From: Virgibacillus necropolis
GTDB taxonomy: Bacteria > Bacillota > Bacilli > Bacillales > Amphibacillaceae
DNA length: 64,000 nucleotides
Assembly (NCBI RefSeq): GCF_002224365.1
Contig: NZ_CP022437.1
Location: forward strand, 496,001 to 560,000
Reading direction: 5' to 3'
A model generated the notes under the pieces. That model had not been told where the DNA came from and did not search any database. It was given only the letters and a program-made list of their open reading frames with translations. Positions 17,541-27,030 of this stretch are shown here, in pieces; the stretch's first letter is position 1; each line of letters opens with the position of its first letter. A program made the translations under genes and the position numbers.

Positions 17541-18449
17541 ATGATCAAAACAATGAAAACTACAATGATGATCTTATTAGCTTTTGCCCTTATAGTAGGA
17601 CTATCAAAGCCAGCATATGCAACCACAAGCATTAATGAAAAATTAGGTGTTCCAATTCTTGTGCTAGGTGGTAATTTATCTGATGCACAAAAGAAGGAAG
17701 TAAGAGAATTATTGCATGTAAATGATGATCAAGCGGTAGAAGAATATACAATCACTGGTGAGGATGCTGCAAAATATATTAATGGTAATCCTGAAGCTCG
17801 GATGTTTTCATCTGCTAAAATTGTGCGCGAGGAAGAAGGTACAGGTCTAACAATAAATATAGAAACACCTGACAATATCACAGAGGTAACAAGCGAAATG
17901 TACGCGAATGCATTATTAACTGCAGGTGTGGAAAATGCAACAGTAGATGTTGCTTCACCTGTTAAAGTTAGTGGACACTCTGCACTTACAGGGATTTATA
18001 AAGCATATGATGTACAAGGCGTCGAGTTAGATAAAGAACGGATGGAGCTTGCTAATGAGGAACTAGGCGTTGCAACGGATCTTGCCAAAAAGGATGGTCT
18101 AAGTCAGGAGAAAGTAAGTGAACTTTTAACTGAAATTAAAAAAGATATTGCTGAACAAAACCCAGCGACAAAAGAAGAGGTAGAACAAATTGTTCAAGAG
18201 CAACTAAGTAATTTAAACATTTCACTAAGTGAAGCGGATCGTCAAATGCTTGTAGACCTTTTTAACAAGATGCGTGACTTAAATATTGATTTTGATAAAG
18301 TGAAAAACCAGCTGGAAGATTTAACGAATACAATAAAAGATAAAGCGGATGAACTAGGGTTAGATGAAGGCTTTTGGAATAAAGTAGCCAATTTCTTTAG
18401 TGAGTTTTTCCAGGCGCTAAGTAACTTCTTTAAAGGGCTATTTAACTAA
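17541..18449 (+). CDS. secreted DUF1002 protein (YpuA-like)
   Basis: 302-residue exported protein of the DUF1002 family. An N-terminal signal peptide (KTTMMILLAFALIVGLSKPAYA, cleavage near residue 27) is followed by the family core (VPILVLGGNLSDAQKKEVRELL and the TSEMYANALLTAGVENATVDVASPVKVSGHSALTGIYKA block). A long acidic helical C-terminus ends FFSEFFQALSNFFKGLFN. The ATG at 17541 follows AAAGGAGTGA; upstream in-frame codons have no RBS and would bury the signal peptide. In B. subtilis YpuA is a cell-envelope protein of unknown biochemical role. Single gene, with a terminator-like hairpin behind it. Confidence 0.85.
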   Translation: MIKTMKTTMMILLAFALIVGLSKPAYATTSINEKLGVPILVLGGNLSDAQKKEVRELLHVNDDQAVEEYTITGEDAAKYINGNPEARMFSSAKIVREEEGTGLTINIETPDNITEVTSEMYANALLTAGVENATVDVASPVKVSGHSALTGIYKAYDVQGVELDKERMELANEELGVATDLAKKDGLSQEKVSELLTEIKKDIAEQNPATKEEVEQIVQEQLSNLNISLSEADRQMLVDLFNKMRDLNIDFDKVKNQLEDLTNTIKDKADELGLDEGFWNKVANFFSEFFQALSNFFKGLFN

Positions 18450-18460
18450 GTAATGTATAA

Positions 18461-18496
18461 AAGTGGAGTTCTATAGTATGGGCTCCATTTTATTTT
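18461..18496 (+). terminator. terminator after the DUF1002 gene
   Basis: TGGAG / CTCCA stem (18464-18468 / 18483-18487) followed by ATTTTATTTT. Short stem. Confidence 0.5.
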
Positions 18497-18585
18497 GGAG
18501 ATACGAGAATGGCCAACTTACAACTGTTACTGTTGTTATGATAGCAGAATTAAACAGGAGTTATAGCAATCCTAGTAGTACATTG

Positions 18586-18954
18586 TTAACTATAGTAAAC
18601 GACGAGAAGTAAAGTAAGTGTGACCAATAAAGCAAATGTTTGGAATGCAATAAATCGGTAAAACGGGATGCTTATGCGATCAGATGGCATGGGGGTATCT
18701 CCAAGCTCTACTAAGTAATCTCTTTTTTTGGACATGACCGAACGAAATCTTCGGAAACTCCATGAGATGCCATCAAAGAAACGTCCTTTTATAATAAATA
18801 AAAATAGCATTAAGATGAAATATGCAAGTGTTACATAAAATAAGGAATCAATAAAATGCCTTAGATTATACACTGGCGCAGAAGTCAGAAATAATATAGT
18901 ACCTACAAATATATTAATCAGAAGAAAAATCCATTTATTTTTTATATAAACCAT
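18586..18954 (-). CDS. DUF3899-type small membrane protein
   Basis: 122-residue membrane protein with three hydrophobic segments (about residues 9-29, 35-56 and 100-121) and a basic loop between the second and third (IIKGRFFDGISWSFRRFRSVMSKKRDY). This FDGI...FRRF pattern fits the DUF3899 family; function unknown. The start ATG 18954 follows GGGTGT rather weakly. The gene stands alone on the minus strand between the DUF1002 gene and the opp operon. The assignment rests on pattern recognition of one motif, so it is tentative. Confidence 0.65.
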   Translation of the reverse strand: MVYIKNKWIFLLINIFVGTILFLTSAPVYNLRHFIDSLFYVTLAYFILMLFLFIIKGRFFDGISWSFRRFRSVMSKKRDYLVELGDTPMPSDRISIPFYRFIAFQTFALLVTLTLLLVVYYS

Positions 18955-19131
18955 ACATGTACACCCTTCAATATAGAATATCTATTATTATAGCAAATAT
19001 TATAGCAAAAAAATGTGAATTATTATAATTAGATTACTAGTTAACTATTTAAAAGAAACTTATGACATAATGAGTAAAATAGTGTAAGAAATAAGTAAAT
19101 ATGTATAGGTATAAAGAACTATTTTTGTAAT

Positions 19132-19145
19132 CTAAAGCGCTTTCA
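19132..19145. promoter_or_regulatory. cre-like site upstream of opp
   Basis: CTAAAGCGCTTTCA; its complement TGAAAGCGCTTTAG matches the CcpA consensus TGWAANCGNTNWCA except at the last two bases. It lies about 60 bp before the -10 of the opp promoter, in a 317-bp gap. Confidence 0.45.
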
Positions 19146-19203
19146 TATCAAAGTTTCGAAATAATTTTTCAAAAAAAGTACTGCAAAGTAGTTTGAAAAA
19201 TTG

Positions 19204-19209
19204 TATAAT
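19204..19209 (+). promoter_or_regulatory. -10 element of the opp operon
   Basis: Perfect TATAAT 62 bp before oppA. The -35 is poor (no clear TTGACA 17 bp upstream), suggesting activator help or a weak promoter. Confidence 0.5.
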
Positions 19210-19271
19210 GCATAGAGTAGGGAGTTTTACTACATGTTTAGAAAAACAAAAATAGGGGAGGTCAACATACC

Positions 19272-20969
19272 ATGAAATTGTCAAAATTTTCATTACTGCT
19301 GGCATTAGGTATTTTGCTAAGTATATTCATGGTTGCATGCTCAAGTGGAGATGACGGGGGCAGCACAAGTTCAGATAGTGGCAGTGACTCAGGTGGAGAA
19401 ACTGCAGAAGGAAGCGAAGATGTAAAGCAAGTACTTAATCTATTAGAATCGGATACTATCCCAACAATGGATGTATCTATGGCTACTGATGAACTTGCTT
19501 TTATTTATCTAGGGAATACGATGGAAGGTCTTTATCGCCTGGATAAGGATTCCAAAATGGTTCCAGGTATTGCTAAAGATCATACAGTAAGCGAAGACGG
19601 TTTAACATGGACATTCAATCTTCGTGAGGATGCAAAATGGTCAAACGGTGCCCCTGTAACAGCACATGATTTTGTTTATGCATGGCAACGCGCAGTGGAT
19701 CCTGCAACTGGTTCTGAGTACGGTCCATACATGATGGGCGGCGTAATTAAAAATGCAACAGCTGTTAACTTAGGCGAAGTGCCTGTTGAAGAATTAGGTG
19801 TGAAAGCTGACGGCGATTATACATTAGTTGTTACACTTGAAAAACCAACACCATATTTTGAATCATTAACAGCATTTGGAACTTACTTCCCGTTAAATGA
19901 AAAATTCGTCGAAGAGCAAGGCGACAATTATGCAACAAGCTCTGAAACGTTATTATCTAACGGACCATTTACAATGGAAAATTGGAAGAGTACTTCAACT
20001 AGTTGGACATTAGCGAAAAACCCAGAATACTGGGATGCTGAAACTGTTAAGTTAGAAGAAATAACATTTGATGTTGTAAAAGATGCACAAACTAGAGTAG
20101 ATTTATATGAAAAAGGTGAAGCTGATCGCGCTACTATTTCTTCTGATCTAGTAGATAAATATGCATCACATGAAGACTTTACAATTACACCAGAAGCATC
20201 ATTGTTCTATTTGAAACTTAACCAAACAAAGTCTGAAGCACTTGCTAACGTAAATATTCGTAAAGCAATTAGCATGGCAATAAACAAACAGGCTATGGTT
20301 GATGAGGTATTAAATGACGGATCAGTTGTTTCCAATGGTTTTGTACCGACAGACTTCTCGTTCCATCCTGAAACCAATGAAGATTTCCGGGAAATCAATG
20401 GGGATCTGGTAACATATGATGTAGAAAAAGCACAGGAACTTTGGAAAAAGGGCCTAGAAGAAATTGGTAAAGAGAAAGTTGAACTAGGGTTCTTAGGTAG
20501 TGATAAAACACAAAGTAAGATTACGAACGAATTCCTTGCTAACCAATTGGAATCAAATCTTCCTGGACTAGAAATTACATTGCAGCAAGTTCCATTTGAA
20601 CAACGTTTAGAATTAGATACAAGTGAGAATTATGACATCCAGTATGCTGGTTGGGGTCCTGACTTTCTAGATCCATACACTTGGTTAAACCTATGGTTGA
20701 CTGACGGTGGAAACAATCATATGGGTTATTCAAACGAAAAATATGATGAATTAGTTCAAAGTACTGTAAATGAATTAGCGCTTGAACCAGTTAAACGCTA
20801 TGAAGCATTCTTAGAAGCTGAAAAAATTCTAGCTGAAGATGCAGCAGTAGCTCCATTGTATCAAAGTGCTCGTGCACAATTAATTTCGCCTAAGATTCAA
20901 GGTGTAGTTAAAAACGTAATGGGTGCTACTTATGATTACAAATGGGCAAGTGTCGCAGCGACTGAATAA
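19272..20969 (+). CDS. oppA: oligopeptide ABC transporter, substrate-binding lipoprotein
   Basis: Family 5 extracellular solute-binding protein of 565 residues that captures peptides for the Opp importer. A lipoprotein signal peptide ends in the lipobox MVAC with the lipidated Cys23, followed by a Ser/Gly/Asp-rich linker. The mature part shows family features: WTFNLREDAKWSNGAPVTAHDFVYAWQR (about residues 114-141), SNGPFTMENWK and NEKYDELVQ. Start follows GGGGAGGT. The acidic, serine-rich linker and low pI fit a salt-adapted surface protein. It is the first gene of oppABCDF. The 168-bp gap to oppB is the largest in the operon and may allow higher OppA expression. Confidence 0.95.
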   Translation: MKLSKFSLLLALGILLSIFMVACSSGDDGGSTSSDSGSDSGGETAEGSEDVKQVLNLLESDTIPTMDVSMATDELAFIYLGNTMEGLYRLDKDSKMVPGIAKDHTVSEDGLTWTFNLREDAKWSNGAPVTAHDFVYAWQRAVDPATGSEYGPYMMGGVIKNATAVNLGEVPVEELGVKADGDYTLVVTLEKPTPYFESLTAFGTYFPLNEKFVEEQGDNYATSSETLLSNGPFTMENWKSTSTSWTLAKNPEYWDAETVKLEEITFDVVKDAQTRVDLYEKGEADRATISSDLVDKYASHEDFTITPEASLFYLKLNQTKSEALANVNIRKAISMAINKQAMVDEVLNDGSVVSNGFVPTDFSFHPETNEDFREINGDLVTYDVEKAQELWKKGLEEIGKEKVELGFLGSDKTQSKITNEFLANQLESNLPGLEITLQQVPFEQRLELDTSENYDIQYAGWGPDFLDPYTWLNLWLTDGGNNHMGYSNEKYDELVQSTVNELALEPVKRYEAFLEAEKILAEDAAVAPLYQSARAQLISPKIQGVVKNVMGATYDYKWASVAATE

Positions 20970-21137
20970 ACATATTCGTAGGAAGATAATATAGAATATG
21001 CTGTGTTATGTAAATTGGTAAAAGAGAGTATATTCCAAGCGGTATATACTCTCTTTCCAATGTCTAAAAAAAGTCTTATAATTGTAAACAATCGGATATT
21101 TCAACATGAATTTACAAAATTCTTGGGAGGTGCAAGT

Positions 21138-22067
21138 ATGACGCGATATATACTGAAACGTATTATGTATATGGCGATAACTTTATTTTTAATTGCTACA
21201 ATATCGTTCTTCCTTATGAAACTATTACCAGGGAGCCCACTTAATGCTGAAAATAAACTATCAGAAGAACAGGCAGCAGTAGTGTTAGAAAAGTATGGAC
21301 TTAATGATCCAGTTCCAATTCAATACTTGAATTATATAGGTGGACTTGTACAGGGTGATTTAGGGATTTCTTTTGCATTCTCGAACACACCAGTTACTGA
21401 TATAATAATGGATAGAATTGGTCCTTCTCTGCAGATAGGTTTTCAGGCTATGTTAGTTGGTACATTATTAGGAATACTCCTTGGTCTAATAGCCTCAGTT
21501 TTCCATAATGGTTTTCTTGACTATGGTTCCACAGTTTTAGCTGTACTTGGTACATCTATACCATCATTTGTATTTGCAGGTCTTCTGCAATGGGCCTTCG
21601 CAGTTAAACTAGGTTGGTTTCCAGTTGCTTTATGGGAAGGATTTGAGTACTCCATATTACCAACCATTTCATTATTAATTTTTCCAATGGCAACAGCAGC
21701 TCGTTTCACCAGAACAGAGATGCTAGAAGTACTAGGATCAGACTTTATCCTTACTGCAAGAGCGAAGGGTGTCACGGAAACGGGAATAATTTTTAAACAC
21801 GGACTACGTAATGCATTAATACCTCTTGTTACTGTAATTGGACCGATGGCAGTGAGCTTAATGACTGGTACGCTCGTTATTGAACAAATCTTTGCAATAC
21901 CCGGTTTGGGTGAACAATTCGTAGCATCTGTTATGGTCAATGACTACCCTACAATTATGGGAACAACACTGCTATTTGCATTTTTATTTGTTGTTATTAT
22001 TTTAGTAGTCGACCTTTTATATGGAATAATTGACCCTAGAATCAGAATTACTGGAGGGGAGCTTTAA
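21138..22067 (+). CDS. oppB: oligopeptide ABC transporter permease
   Basis: Inner-membrane permease of 309 residues with six hydrophobic segments. It starts TRYILKRIMYMAITLFLIATISFFLM as OppB/DppB proteins do, has the PGSPLNAE element, and carries the ATPase-contacting EAA loop TRTEMLEVLGSDFILTARAKGVTE..HGLRNALIPL (about residues 195-235). The chosen ATG 21138 follows GGGAGG by eight bases; upstream in-frame codons from 21003 give a non-membrane sequence without RBS. The stop is one base before the oppC start. It pairs with OppC to form the channel. Confidence 0.95.
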   Translation: MTRYILKRIMYMAITLFLIATISFFLMKLLPGSPLNAENKLSEEQAAVVLEKYGLNDPVPIQYLNYIGGLVQGDLGISFAFSNTPVTDIIMDRIGPSLQIGFQAMLVGTLLGILLGLIASVFHNGFLDYGSTVLAVLGTSIPSFVFAGLLQWAFAVKLGWFPVALWEGFEYSILPTISLLIFPMATAARFTRTEMLEVLGSDFILTARAKGVTETGIIFKHGLRNALIPLVTVIGPMAVSLMTGTLVIEQIFAIPGLGEQFVASVMVNDYPTIMGTTLLFAFLFVVIILVVDLLYGIIDPRIRITGGEL

Positions 22068-22068
22068 A

Positions 22069-23214
22069 ATGGATCAGAATAAATTACCAAAGGAACTTTT
22101 TGAACCCCTCGAGCATCAAGAAGATACTAGTGAAAAGATTGCGAAACCAAGTAGAACATTTCTACAGGATGCGACAAGAACATTCTTTAAAAATAAACTA
22201 GCTATAGTGTCAATGATTGTATTAATTATTATTATGTTACTGAGCTTTTTTGGTCCTGGTATGAACGAATATGGCTATAACGATCAAGATGTAACAAGAG
22301 GGACTATGCCACCACGTGTTGCAGCACTAGACGACATCGGTTGGTTAGGCTTTGATGGAACACATGGTGGTGAATTTGAAGGTGCCACCGTTGAAGAAGC
22401 TACTCAAAAGGCTTATTTACGATATGATAATAAAGAGGACTTTATTGATATTGAAGTAGTTAATGAAGGAAACGGTACAGAAAGTTCAGCAACTGTTGAA
22501 GCTACTTACCATATTTATGAAGCGAAAGACATGGAAAACACTTATTTCTGGTTAGGGACAGATAACCTAGGTCGAGATCAGTGGACAAGACTTTGGCAAG
22601 GAACGCGTGTATCCTTATATATTGCCTTTTTAGCTGCAGCGATTGACCTTATTATTGGGGTAGCCTATGGGGGTATTTCTGGTTACGCTGGTGGCAGAGT
22701 GGATAATGTGATGCAACGTATTTTGGAAGTTCTTGTTGGTATACCAAACTTAGTGGTAATCCTACTCATGATTATTATCCTACAACCAGGTATTATATCG
22801 ATAACAATTGCTTTGACGATCACTGGCTGGATCGGCATGGCCAGGATTGTACGTGGTGAAATACTAAAAATTAAAAACATGGAATATGTATTAGCATCAA
22901 GAACATTAGGGACAAAGGCTTCTAAAATAATTACAAAGCACTTAATGCCGAATATTAGTGGAGTCATTATTATTAATACGATGTTCACGATACCTAGTGC
23001 AATATTCTTTGAGGCATTTTTAAGCTTTATCGGACTTGGCTTAGTGCCACCAGAAGCATCACTCGGAACCTTGATTAATACAGGATTTGATTATCTTAGA
23101 ATATATCCGTTCTTACTATTATATCCGGCAATTGTCATTTCAGTAATCATGATTGCGTTTAATATAGTGGCCGATGGATTACGAGATGCTTTTGATCCTA
23201 AAATGCACAAATAA
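22069..23214 (+). CDS. oppC: oligopeptide ABC transporter permease
   Basis: Second permease subunit, 381 residues. The cytoplasmic N-terminus carries the OppC_N region, TM1 is about residues 44-64, then comes an extracellular stretch of about 100 acidic residues (DDIGWLGFDGTHGGEFEG onward) before LGTDNLGRDQWTRLWQGTRVSL, the typical OppC entry to TM2. The EAA loop is SRTLGTKASKIITKHLMPNISGV. Start is ATG 22069, behind GGAGGGGAG, immediately after the oppB stop (AATG context), indicating translational coupling. The extracellular insert is long and acidic compared with enterobacterial OppC. Confidence 0.95.
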   Translation: MDQNKLPKELFEPLEHQEDTSEKIAKPSRTFLQDATRTFFKNKLAIVSMIVLIIIMLLSFFGPGMNEYGYNDQDVTRGTMPPRVAALDDIGWLGFDGTHGGEFEGATVEEATQKAYLRYDNKEDFIDIEVVNEGNGTESSATVEATYHIYEAKDMENTYFWLGTDNLGRDQWTRLWQGTRVSLYIAFLAAAIDLIIGVAYGGISGYAGGRVDNVMQRILEVLVGIPNLVVILLMIIILQPGIISITIALTITGWIGMARIVRGEILKIKNMEYVLASRTLGTKASKIITKHLMPNISGVIIINTMFTIPSAIFFEAFLSFIGLGLVPPEASLGTLINTGFDYLRIYPFLLLYPAIVISVIMIAFNIVADGLRDAFDPKMHK

Positions 23215-23232
23215 TAAGGTAGGTGTTTATAA

Positions 23233-24306
23233 ATGAGTAAATTATTAGAAGTGAATAACCTTAACGTATCATTTAACACCTTTGGCGGTGAAGTACAGGC
23301 AGTACGTGGTGTAACATTTGATGTAAACAAAGGAGAGACGCTTGCAATTGTTGGTGAATCAGGGTCAGGGAAATCTGTTACAACTAAAGCTATTATGCGT
23401 CTTCTTCCGAAACCACAGGGTGTTATAAAAGAAGGAACAATTATGTTTGAAGGGGAAGACCTAGTTCATAAATCAGAAAAAGAAATGCAAAAAATACGTG
23501 GAAAAGATATATCGATGATCTTTCAGGATCCAATGTCTTCATTGAATCCCACAATGAAAATCGGTAACCAAATTATGGAAGGCCTAATGAAGCATCAAAA
23601 AATGAATCGCAGAAATGCAAGTGAGCGCGCAGTTGAATTATTAAAGCTTGTTGGGATTCCAAATGCAGATCAGCGTTTACATCAATATCCACACCAATTC
23701 TCTGGTGGTATGCGCCAACGTGTTGTTGTTGCGATTGCTTTAGCGTGTAATCCGAAGCTTTTGATTGCGGATGAACCAACGACTGCATTAGATGTTACCA
23801 TTCAAGCACAAATTTTAGAATTAATGAAAGATATTCAAAAAGAAACAAGCAGTGCAATTGTTTTCATTACCCATGACTTGGGTGTAGTTGCAAATGTTGC
23901 AGACCGAGTCGCGGTTATGTATGCAGGAAGAATAGTTGAAATCGGTACGACAGAGGAAATTTTCTACAATCCAAAACATCCATATACATGGGGACTATTA
24001 GGATCAATGCCTACACTGGATGATAGTACAGAGGATTTAATCACCATTCCAGGTAGTCCACCGGATATGACTGATCCACCTAAAGGTGACGCATTTGCAC
24101 CACGAAATGCATATGCATTAAAAGTAGACGAGGAAATGCAACCGCCAATGTTTAAGGTATCAGATACACACTATGCTGCAACATGGTTATTGCATGAAAA
24201 TGCTCCAAAGGTAAAGCCTCCAGCATCCGTGCAAAAACGGATGGATGGGTTCGCGTCAACTGGTGAAGCTCCGGGAGCTAAGGATGGTGAAATACATGGC
24301 AGCTGA
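23233..24306 (+). CDS. oppD: oligopeptide ABC transporter ATP-binding protein
   Basis: ATPase subunit of 357 residues. Walker A GESGSGKS (about residues 41-48), signature FSGGMRQRV, Walker [13 protein letters not shown] and the switch histidine in FITHDLG are all intact. The C-terminal oligopeptide/dipeptide extension ([15 protein letters not shown], then PGSPPDM) is that of OppD. Start follows AAGGTAGG. The coding end overlaps the oppF start by 11 bases. It would heterodimerise with OppF to drive peptide import. Confidence 0.95.
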   Translation: MSKLLEVNNLNVSFNTFGGEVQAVRGVTFDVNKGETLAIVGESGSGKSVTTKAIMRLLPKPQGVIKEGTIMFEGEDLVHKSEKEMQKIRGKDISMIFQDPMSSLNPTMKIGNQIMEGLMKHQKMNRRNASERAVELLKLVGIPNADQRLHQYPHQFSGGMRQRVVVAIALACNPKLLIADEPTTALDVTIQAQILELMKDIQKETSSAIVFITHDLGVVANVADRVAVMYAGRIVEIGTTEEIFYNPKHPYTWGLLGSMPTLDDSTEDLITIPGSPPDMTDPPKGDAFAPRNAYALKVDEEMQPPMFKVSDTHYAATWLLHENAPKVKPPASVQKRMDGFASTGEAPGAKDGEIHGS

Positions 24307-25231
24307 AAAGTTATTAGAAGTTAGTAATCTAAAGCGTCATTTCAAAATAGGTAGAAAAGGTGTTGTAAAAGCTGTTGATGGCCTTAATTTCGATATTTAT
24401 CAAGGTGAAACATTTGGATTGGTTGGAGAATCAGGTTGCGGAAAGTCTACAACCGGAAGAACAATCATTCGTTTATATGAAGCAACAGATGGAAGTGTAA
24501 AGTTTAAAGGTGAAGATGTTCATGGTAAAAAGTCTACAGCTGAAATGAAAAAATTCAATCGTAAAATGCAGATGATTTTCCAGGATCCTTCTTCTTCACT
24601 TAATCCAAGAATGACGGTTATGGATATCATCGCTGAAGGAATCGATGTTCATAATCTTGCTAAAGATGCGAAGGAACGTAAAGCACGTGTTGAGGAACTA
24701 CTTGAAACAGTAGGCTTGAATAAAGAACATGCAACACGCTTTCCGCATGAATTTAGTGGTGGTCAAAGACAACGTATTGGTATTGCACGTGCTCTTGCGG
24801 TGAAACCAGAGTTTATTATTGCCGACGAGCCTATTTCAGCACTCGATGTATCTATCCAAGCACAGGTTGTAAATTTACTGAAAAAATTACAACGTGACTA
24901 CGGCTTGACTTATCTATTTATTGCTCATGATTTATCAATGGTTAAATATCTAAGTGATCGTATTGGCGTTATGTACTATGGAAATATGGTAGAACTAGCT
25001 GACAGTAGTGAGTTATATAAAAACCCGTTGCATCCATATACAAAGTCACTGCTTTCTGCTATCCCATTACCAGATCCTGAATATGAACGTAACCGTAAAC
25101 GTGTTGAGTACGATCCAACGGTACACAATGTTGATGAACAACCAGAGTTCAGAGAAGTTGCTCCAAGACACTGGGTGCGTTGTACCCCAACTGAATTTGA
25201 GCAGTATAAAAAACAATTAGTAACTAAATAA
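24296..25231 (+). CDS. oppF: oligopeptide ABC transporter ATP-binding protein
   Basis: Second ATPase, 311 residues, the usual OppF length. Walker A GESGCGKS, signature FSGGQRQRIG, Walker B FIIADEPISALD and H-loop FIAHDLS are intact; the C-terminal segment NPLHPYTKSLLSAIPLPDPE is typical of OppF. I start at ATG 24296, eleven bases after AAGGA inside oppD; ATG 24284 lacks an RBS. It is the last gene of the operon, followed within 35 bp by a perfect terminator. Confidence 0.95.
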   Translation: MAAEKLLEVSNLKRHFKIGRKGVVKAVDGLNFDIYQGETFGLVGESGCGKSTTGRTIIRLYEATDGSVKFKGEDVHGKKSTAEMKKFNRKMQMIFQDPSSSLNPRMTVMDIIAEGIDVHNLAKDAKERKARVEELLETVGLNKEHATRFPHEFSGGQRQRIGIARALAVKPEFIIADEPISALDVSIQAQVVNLLKKLQRDYGLTYLFIAHDLSMVKYLSDRIGVMYYGNMVELADSSELYKNPLHPYTKSLLSAIPLPDPEYERNRKRVEYDPTVHNVDEQPEFREVAPRHWVRCTPTEFEQYKKQLVTK

Positions 25232-25261
25232 TATATAAAATGAATAAATAAATATAGTAAT

Positions 25262-25310
25262 CACAAAAACCTTGCAATCTAAGATTAGATTGCAAGGTTT
25301 TTGTGATTTT
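25262..25310 (+). terminator. opp operon terminator
   Basis: Perfect 19-bp stem CACAAAAACCTTGCAATCT / AGATTGCAAGGTTTTTGTG with a six-base loop, then TTTT. Works in both directions. Confidence 0.9.
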
Positions 25311-25588
25311 TTCCCCATAATAAATAGTTTTCCCGTTTCACATAGTTAAAAACATATACTAGAATACAAGGATTCGGTGTAAATAACCTTCAAAGTAACA
25401 CAATATATAGTTCAAAGGTCCCTAATTTTTGTAATAAAACGCTCGTTTGTTATAAGTCTATAACATTTGTAACATTTCAATGGTGTTTCGTTAAGTCTTG
25501 TAATAGACTCTTAACCTCCCTGTAACTGCAATGCTTATTTACCTGTGATAATATAAGGATTGTCAGAAATTCGAGGAGGGAACAACCT
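25311..25588 (+). promoter_or_regulatory. upstream region of the LysM/3D gene
   Basis: Contains several TGTAAY hexamers: TGTAAT 25433, TGTAAC 25469, TGTAAT 25499, TGTAAC 25521, the last followed after five bases by TGCTTA. This resembles, imperfectly, the WalR (YycF) direct repeat TGTWAH-N5-TGTWAH known upstream of B. subtilis yocH. A TGATAATAT -10-like element lies at 25546-25554. Confidence 0.35.
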
Positions 25589-26428
25589 ATGAAGAAATTA
25601 GTAGCCACACTTGCTACAGGTATCATTATTGCTGGTGCAGGAATGTCAAGTGTCTCAGCTGAGGAGTATCAAGTAGAAAAAGGAGATAACCTCTGGGAGA
25701 TAGCGCAAGAAAACAATACAACAGTAAACGATCTAGTTAATATAAATTCACTGAAATCTACAGTGATTCATCCAAAACAAAAACTGGTAATCAATGAAGA
25801 AAAGAATGAAATATATGAGGTTGAAAAAGGTGACACATTAATTGGGGTTGGAAACAAATTTGGTGTGAATTATAAAGACATCAAGGAATGGAACAATCTA
25901 GACTCTAACTTAATTGTTATTGGTCAAAAACTAGCGATTAATGGTACTGCCAACATAGGTCAAGAACAAGTTAGTCAGCCAGCTGAAGCAGTAGAAACAA
26001 ATGCACCTGTGGAAGCAGAAGCAAAAACTGCTGAGAAAACAGAACCTAAAAAAGTTGAAAAACCAGAACCAAAAACTGAAACTGCTAAGGTAGAAAAATC
26101 AAATGACGAAAATACATCGAAAGAAAGTAACCCAGAAGGTGAAACAATTACTGTATCTGCAACAGCTTACACAGCTGATTGTCCTGGATGTTCAGGAGTA
26201 ACTTATACAGGAATTGACTTAAATGCCAATCCAAATGCAAAAGTAATTGCAGTAGACCCAGATGTAATTCCATTAGGTACTGAAGTTTATGTTGAAGGTT
26301 ACGGCCGCGCTGTTGCTGGAGATATTGGCGGAGGAATCAATGGTAGTGAAATCGACATCCATGTTGGAACAAAAGATGAAGCATACTCATGGGGTGTTCG
26401 TACAGTAGACGTAACAATCTTAAATTAA
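25589..26428 (+). CDS. yocH: secreted LysM-3D cell-wall protein (YocH-like)
   Basis: 279-residue exported wall hydrolase candidate. A signal peptide cleaves after ...GMSSVSA (residue 24). Two LysM peptidoglycan-binding modules follow (about 27-70, YQVEKGDNLWEIAQ; and 76-118, YEVEKGDTLIGVGNKF). After a Pro/Glu/Lys-rich linker (about 125-185) comes the C-terminal 3D domain (about 188-279) with the double-psi barrel acidic residues in IDLNANPNAKVIAVDPDVIPLG and GGGINGSEIDIHVG. Order and length match B. subtilis YocH (287). Start follows GAGGAGGG. Cell-wall turnover, perhaps under WalRK, is the expected role. A strong terminator follows 35 bp later. Confidence 0.88.
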   Translation: MKKLVATLATGIIIAGAGMSSVSAEEYQVEKGDNLWEIAQENNTTVNDLVNINSLKSTVIHPKQKLVINEEKNEIYEVEKGDTLIGVGNKFGVNYKDIKEWNNLDSNLIVIGQKLAINGTANIGQEQVSQPAEAVETNAPVEAEAKTAEKTEPKKVEKPEPKTETAKVEKSNDENTSKESNPEGETITVSATAYTADCPGCSGVTYTGIDLNANPNAKVIAVDPDVIPLGTEVYVEGYGRAVAGDIGGGINGSEIDIHVGTKDEAYSWGVRTVDVTILN

Positions 26429-26463
26429 TAACAATTGAATAATGAAAAATAGCCAGCATAATG

Positions 26464-26502
26464 AAAGGAAAGCACTATTTAGTTTGTGCTTTCCTTTTTT
26501 TC
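26464..26502 (+). terminator. terminator of the YocH-like gene
   Basis: AAAGGAAAGCAC / GTGCTTTCCTTT with a ten-base loop and a T-run. Confidence 0.85.
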
Positions 26503-26516
26503 TATGTCAAATAAGC

Positions 26517-26645
26517 TTAAAGCTTAATGGATGACGGACTAGTGTCTTTTTCAATTGTTTGATTTGGATCTTCAGACTGTGTATAACCTATGATGCCAAA
26601 CCCAATAATTAACATAAGAAACACAGTGATTAATACTTTTTTCAT
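26517..26645 (-). CDS. 42-residue peptide with N-terminal hydrophobic segment
   Basis: Short minus-strand ORF with a strong RBS (GGGGGAAA, 26653-26660). It starts KKVLITVFLMLIIGFGIIGYT, a lysine-led hydrophobic stretch like a signal peptide or membrane anchor, followed by a polar tail SEDPNQTIEKDTSPSSIKL. Not recognised. The start is 27 bp from the first of two strong hairpins (26672-26791), which would lie in its 5' leader. Convergent with the YocH-like gene, whose terminator separates them. It could be a small exported or signalling peptide; no direct evidence for a role. Confidence 0.5.
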   Translation of the reverse strand: MKKVLITVFLMLIIGFGIIGYTQSEDPNQTIEKDTSPSSIKL

Positions 26646-26671
26646 ATTATTTCCCCCATAAAGTGAAACTT

Positions 26672-26791
26672 CATTCAGTGGGGGTTCTTTTCCCACCGAA
26701 TGTTAGTTGAACCGATCGGGCTTGAACGGGCAGTTATCCCCACCTGAAATTCACGGTCTAACCCAAATTTTTGGGTGGGGATTTACTGCCC
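26672..26791 (-). ncRNA. paired-hairpin region (candidate leader RNA or palindromic element)
   Basis: Two strong stems. The first is CATTCAGTGGG / CCCACCGAATG (26672-26682 / 26692-26702, one mismatch). The second is GGGCAGTTATCCCCACC (26728-26744) with GGTGGGGATTTACTGCCC (26774-26791), one bulge, enclosing a small AAATTTTT hairpin. GC content is above the surroundings. In the minus direction it forms the leader of the 42-aa ORF. It fills most of the 419-bp gap before kbl. Identity unknown. Confidence 0.5.
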
Positions 26792-27030
26792 GTCAAACTG
26801 CGATAAAGTAGTTCTAGCACTAGTATAATAAAAAAGTGACTATTTTACTATAGTATTTTATGACAAAATTAGTGTAATTTCTTACAAAAATGACAGGTAT
26901 TTTGTGTAATAAAAATACAATCATGTACATACTAAGATACACTCGCTCTGATTAAACAAAATTAGTGAAATATGGTAAACTGTAAGAGGAGTTACGCAGG
27001 GTTTTTATGGAGACTTTTAAAGATAGATAA

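Noticed and set aside
25380-25588. WalR operator upstream of the YocH-like gene as a firm feature
   Set aside because: Several TGTAAY hexamers exist, but none forms the full 5-base-spaced direct repeat without mismatch; kept only as a low-confidence note.
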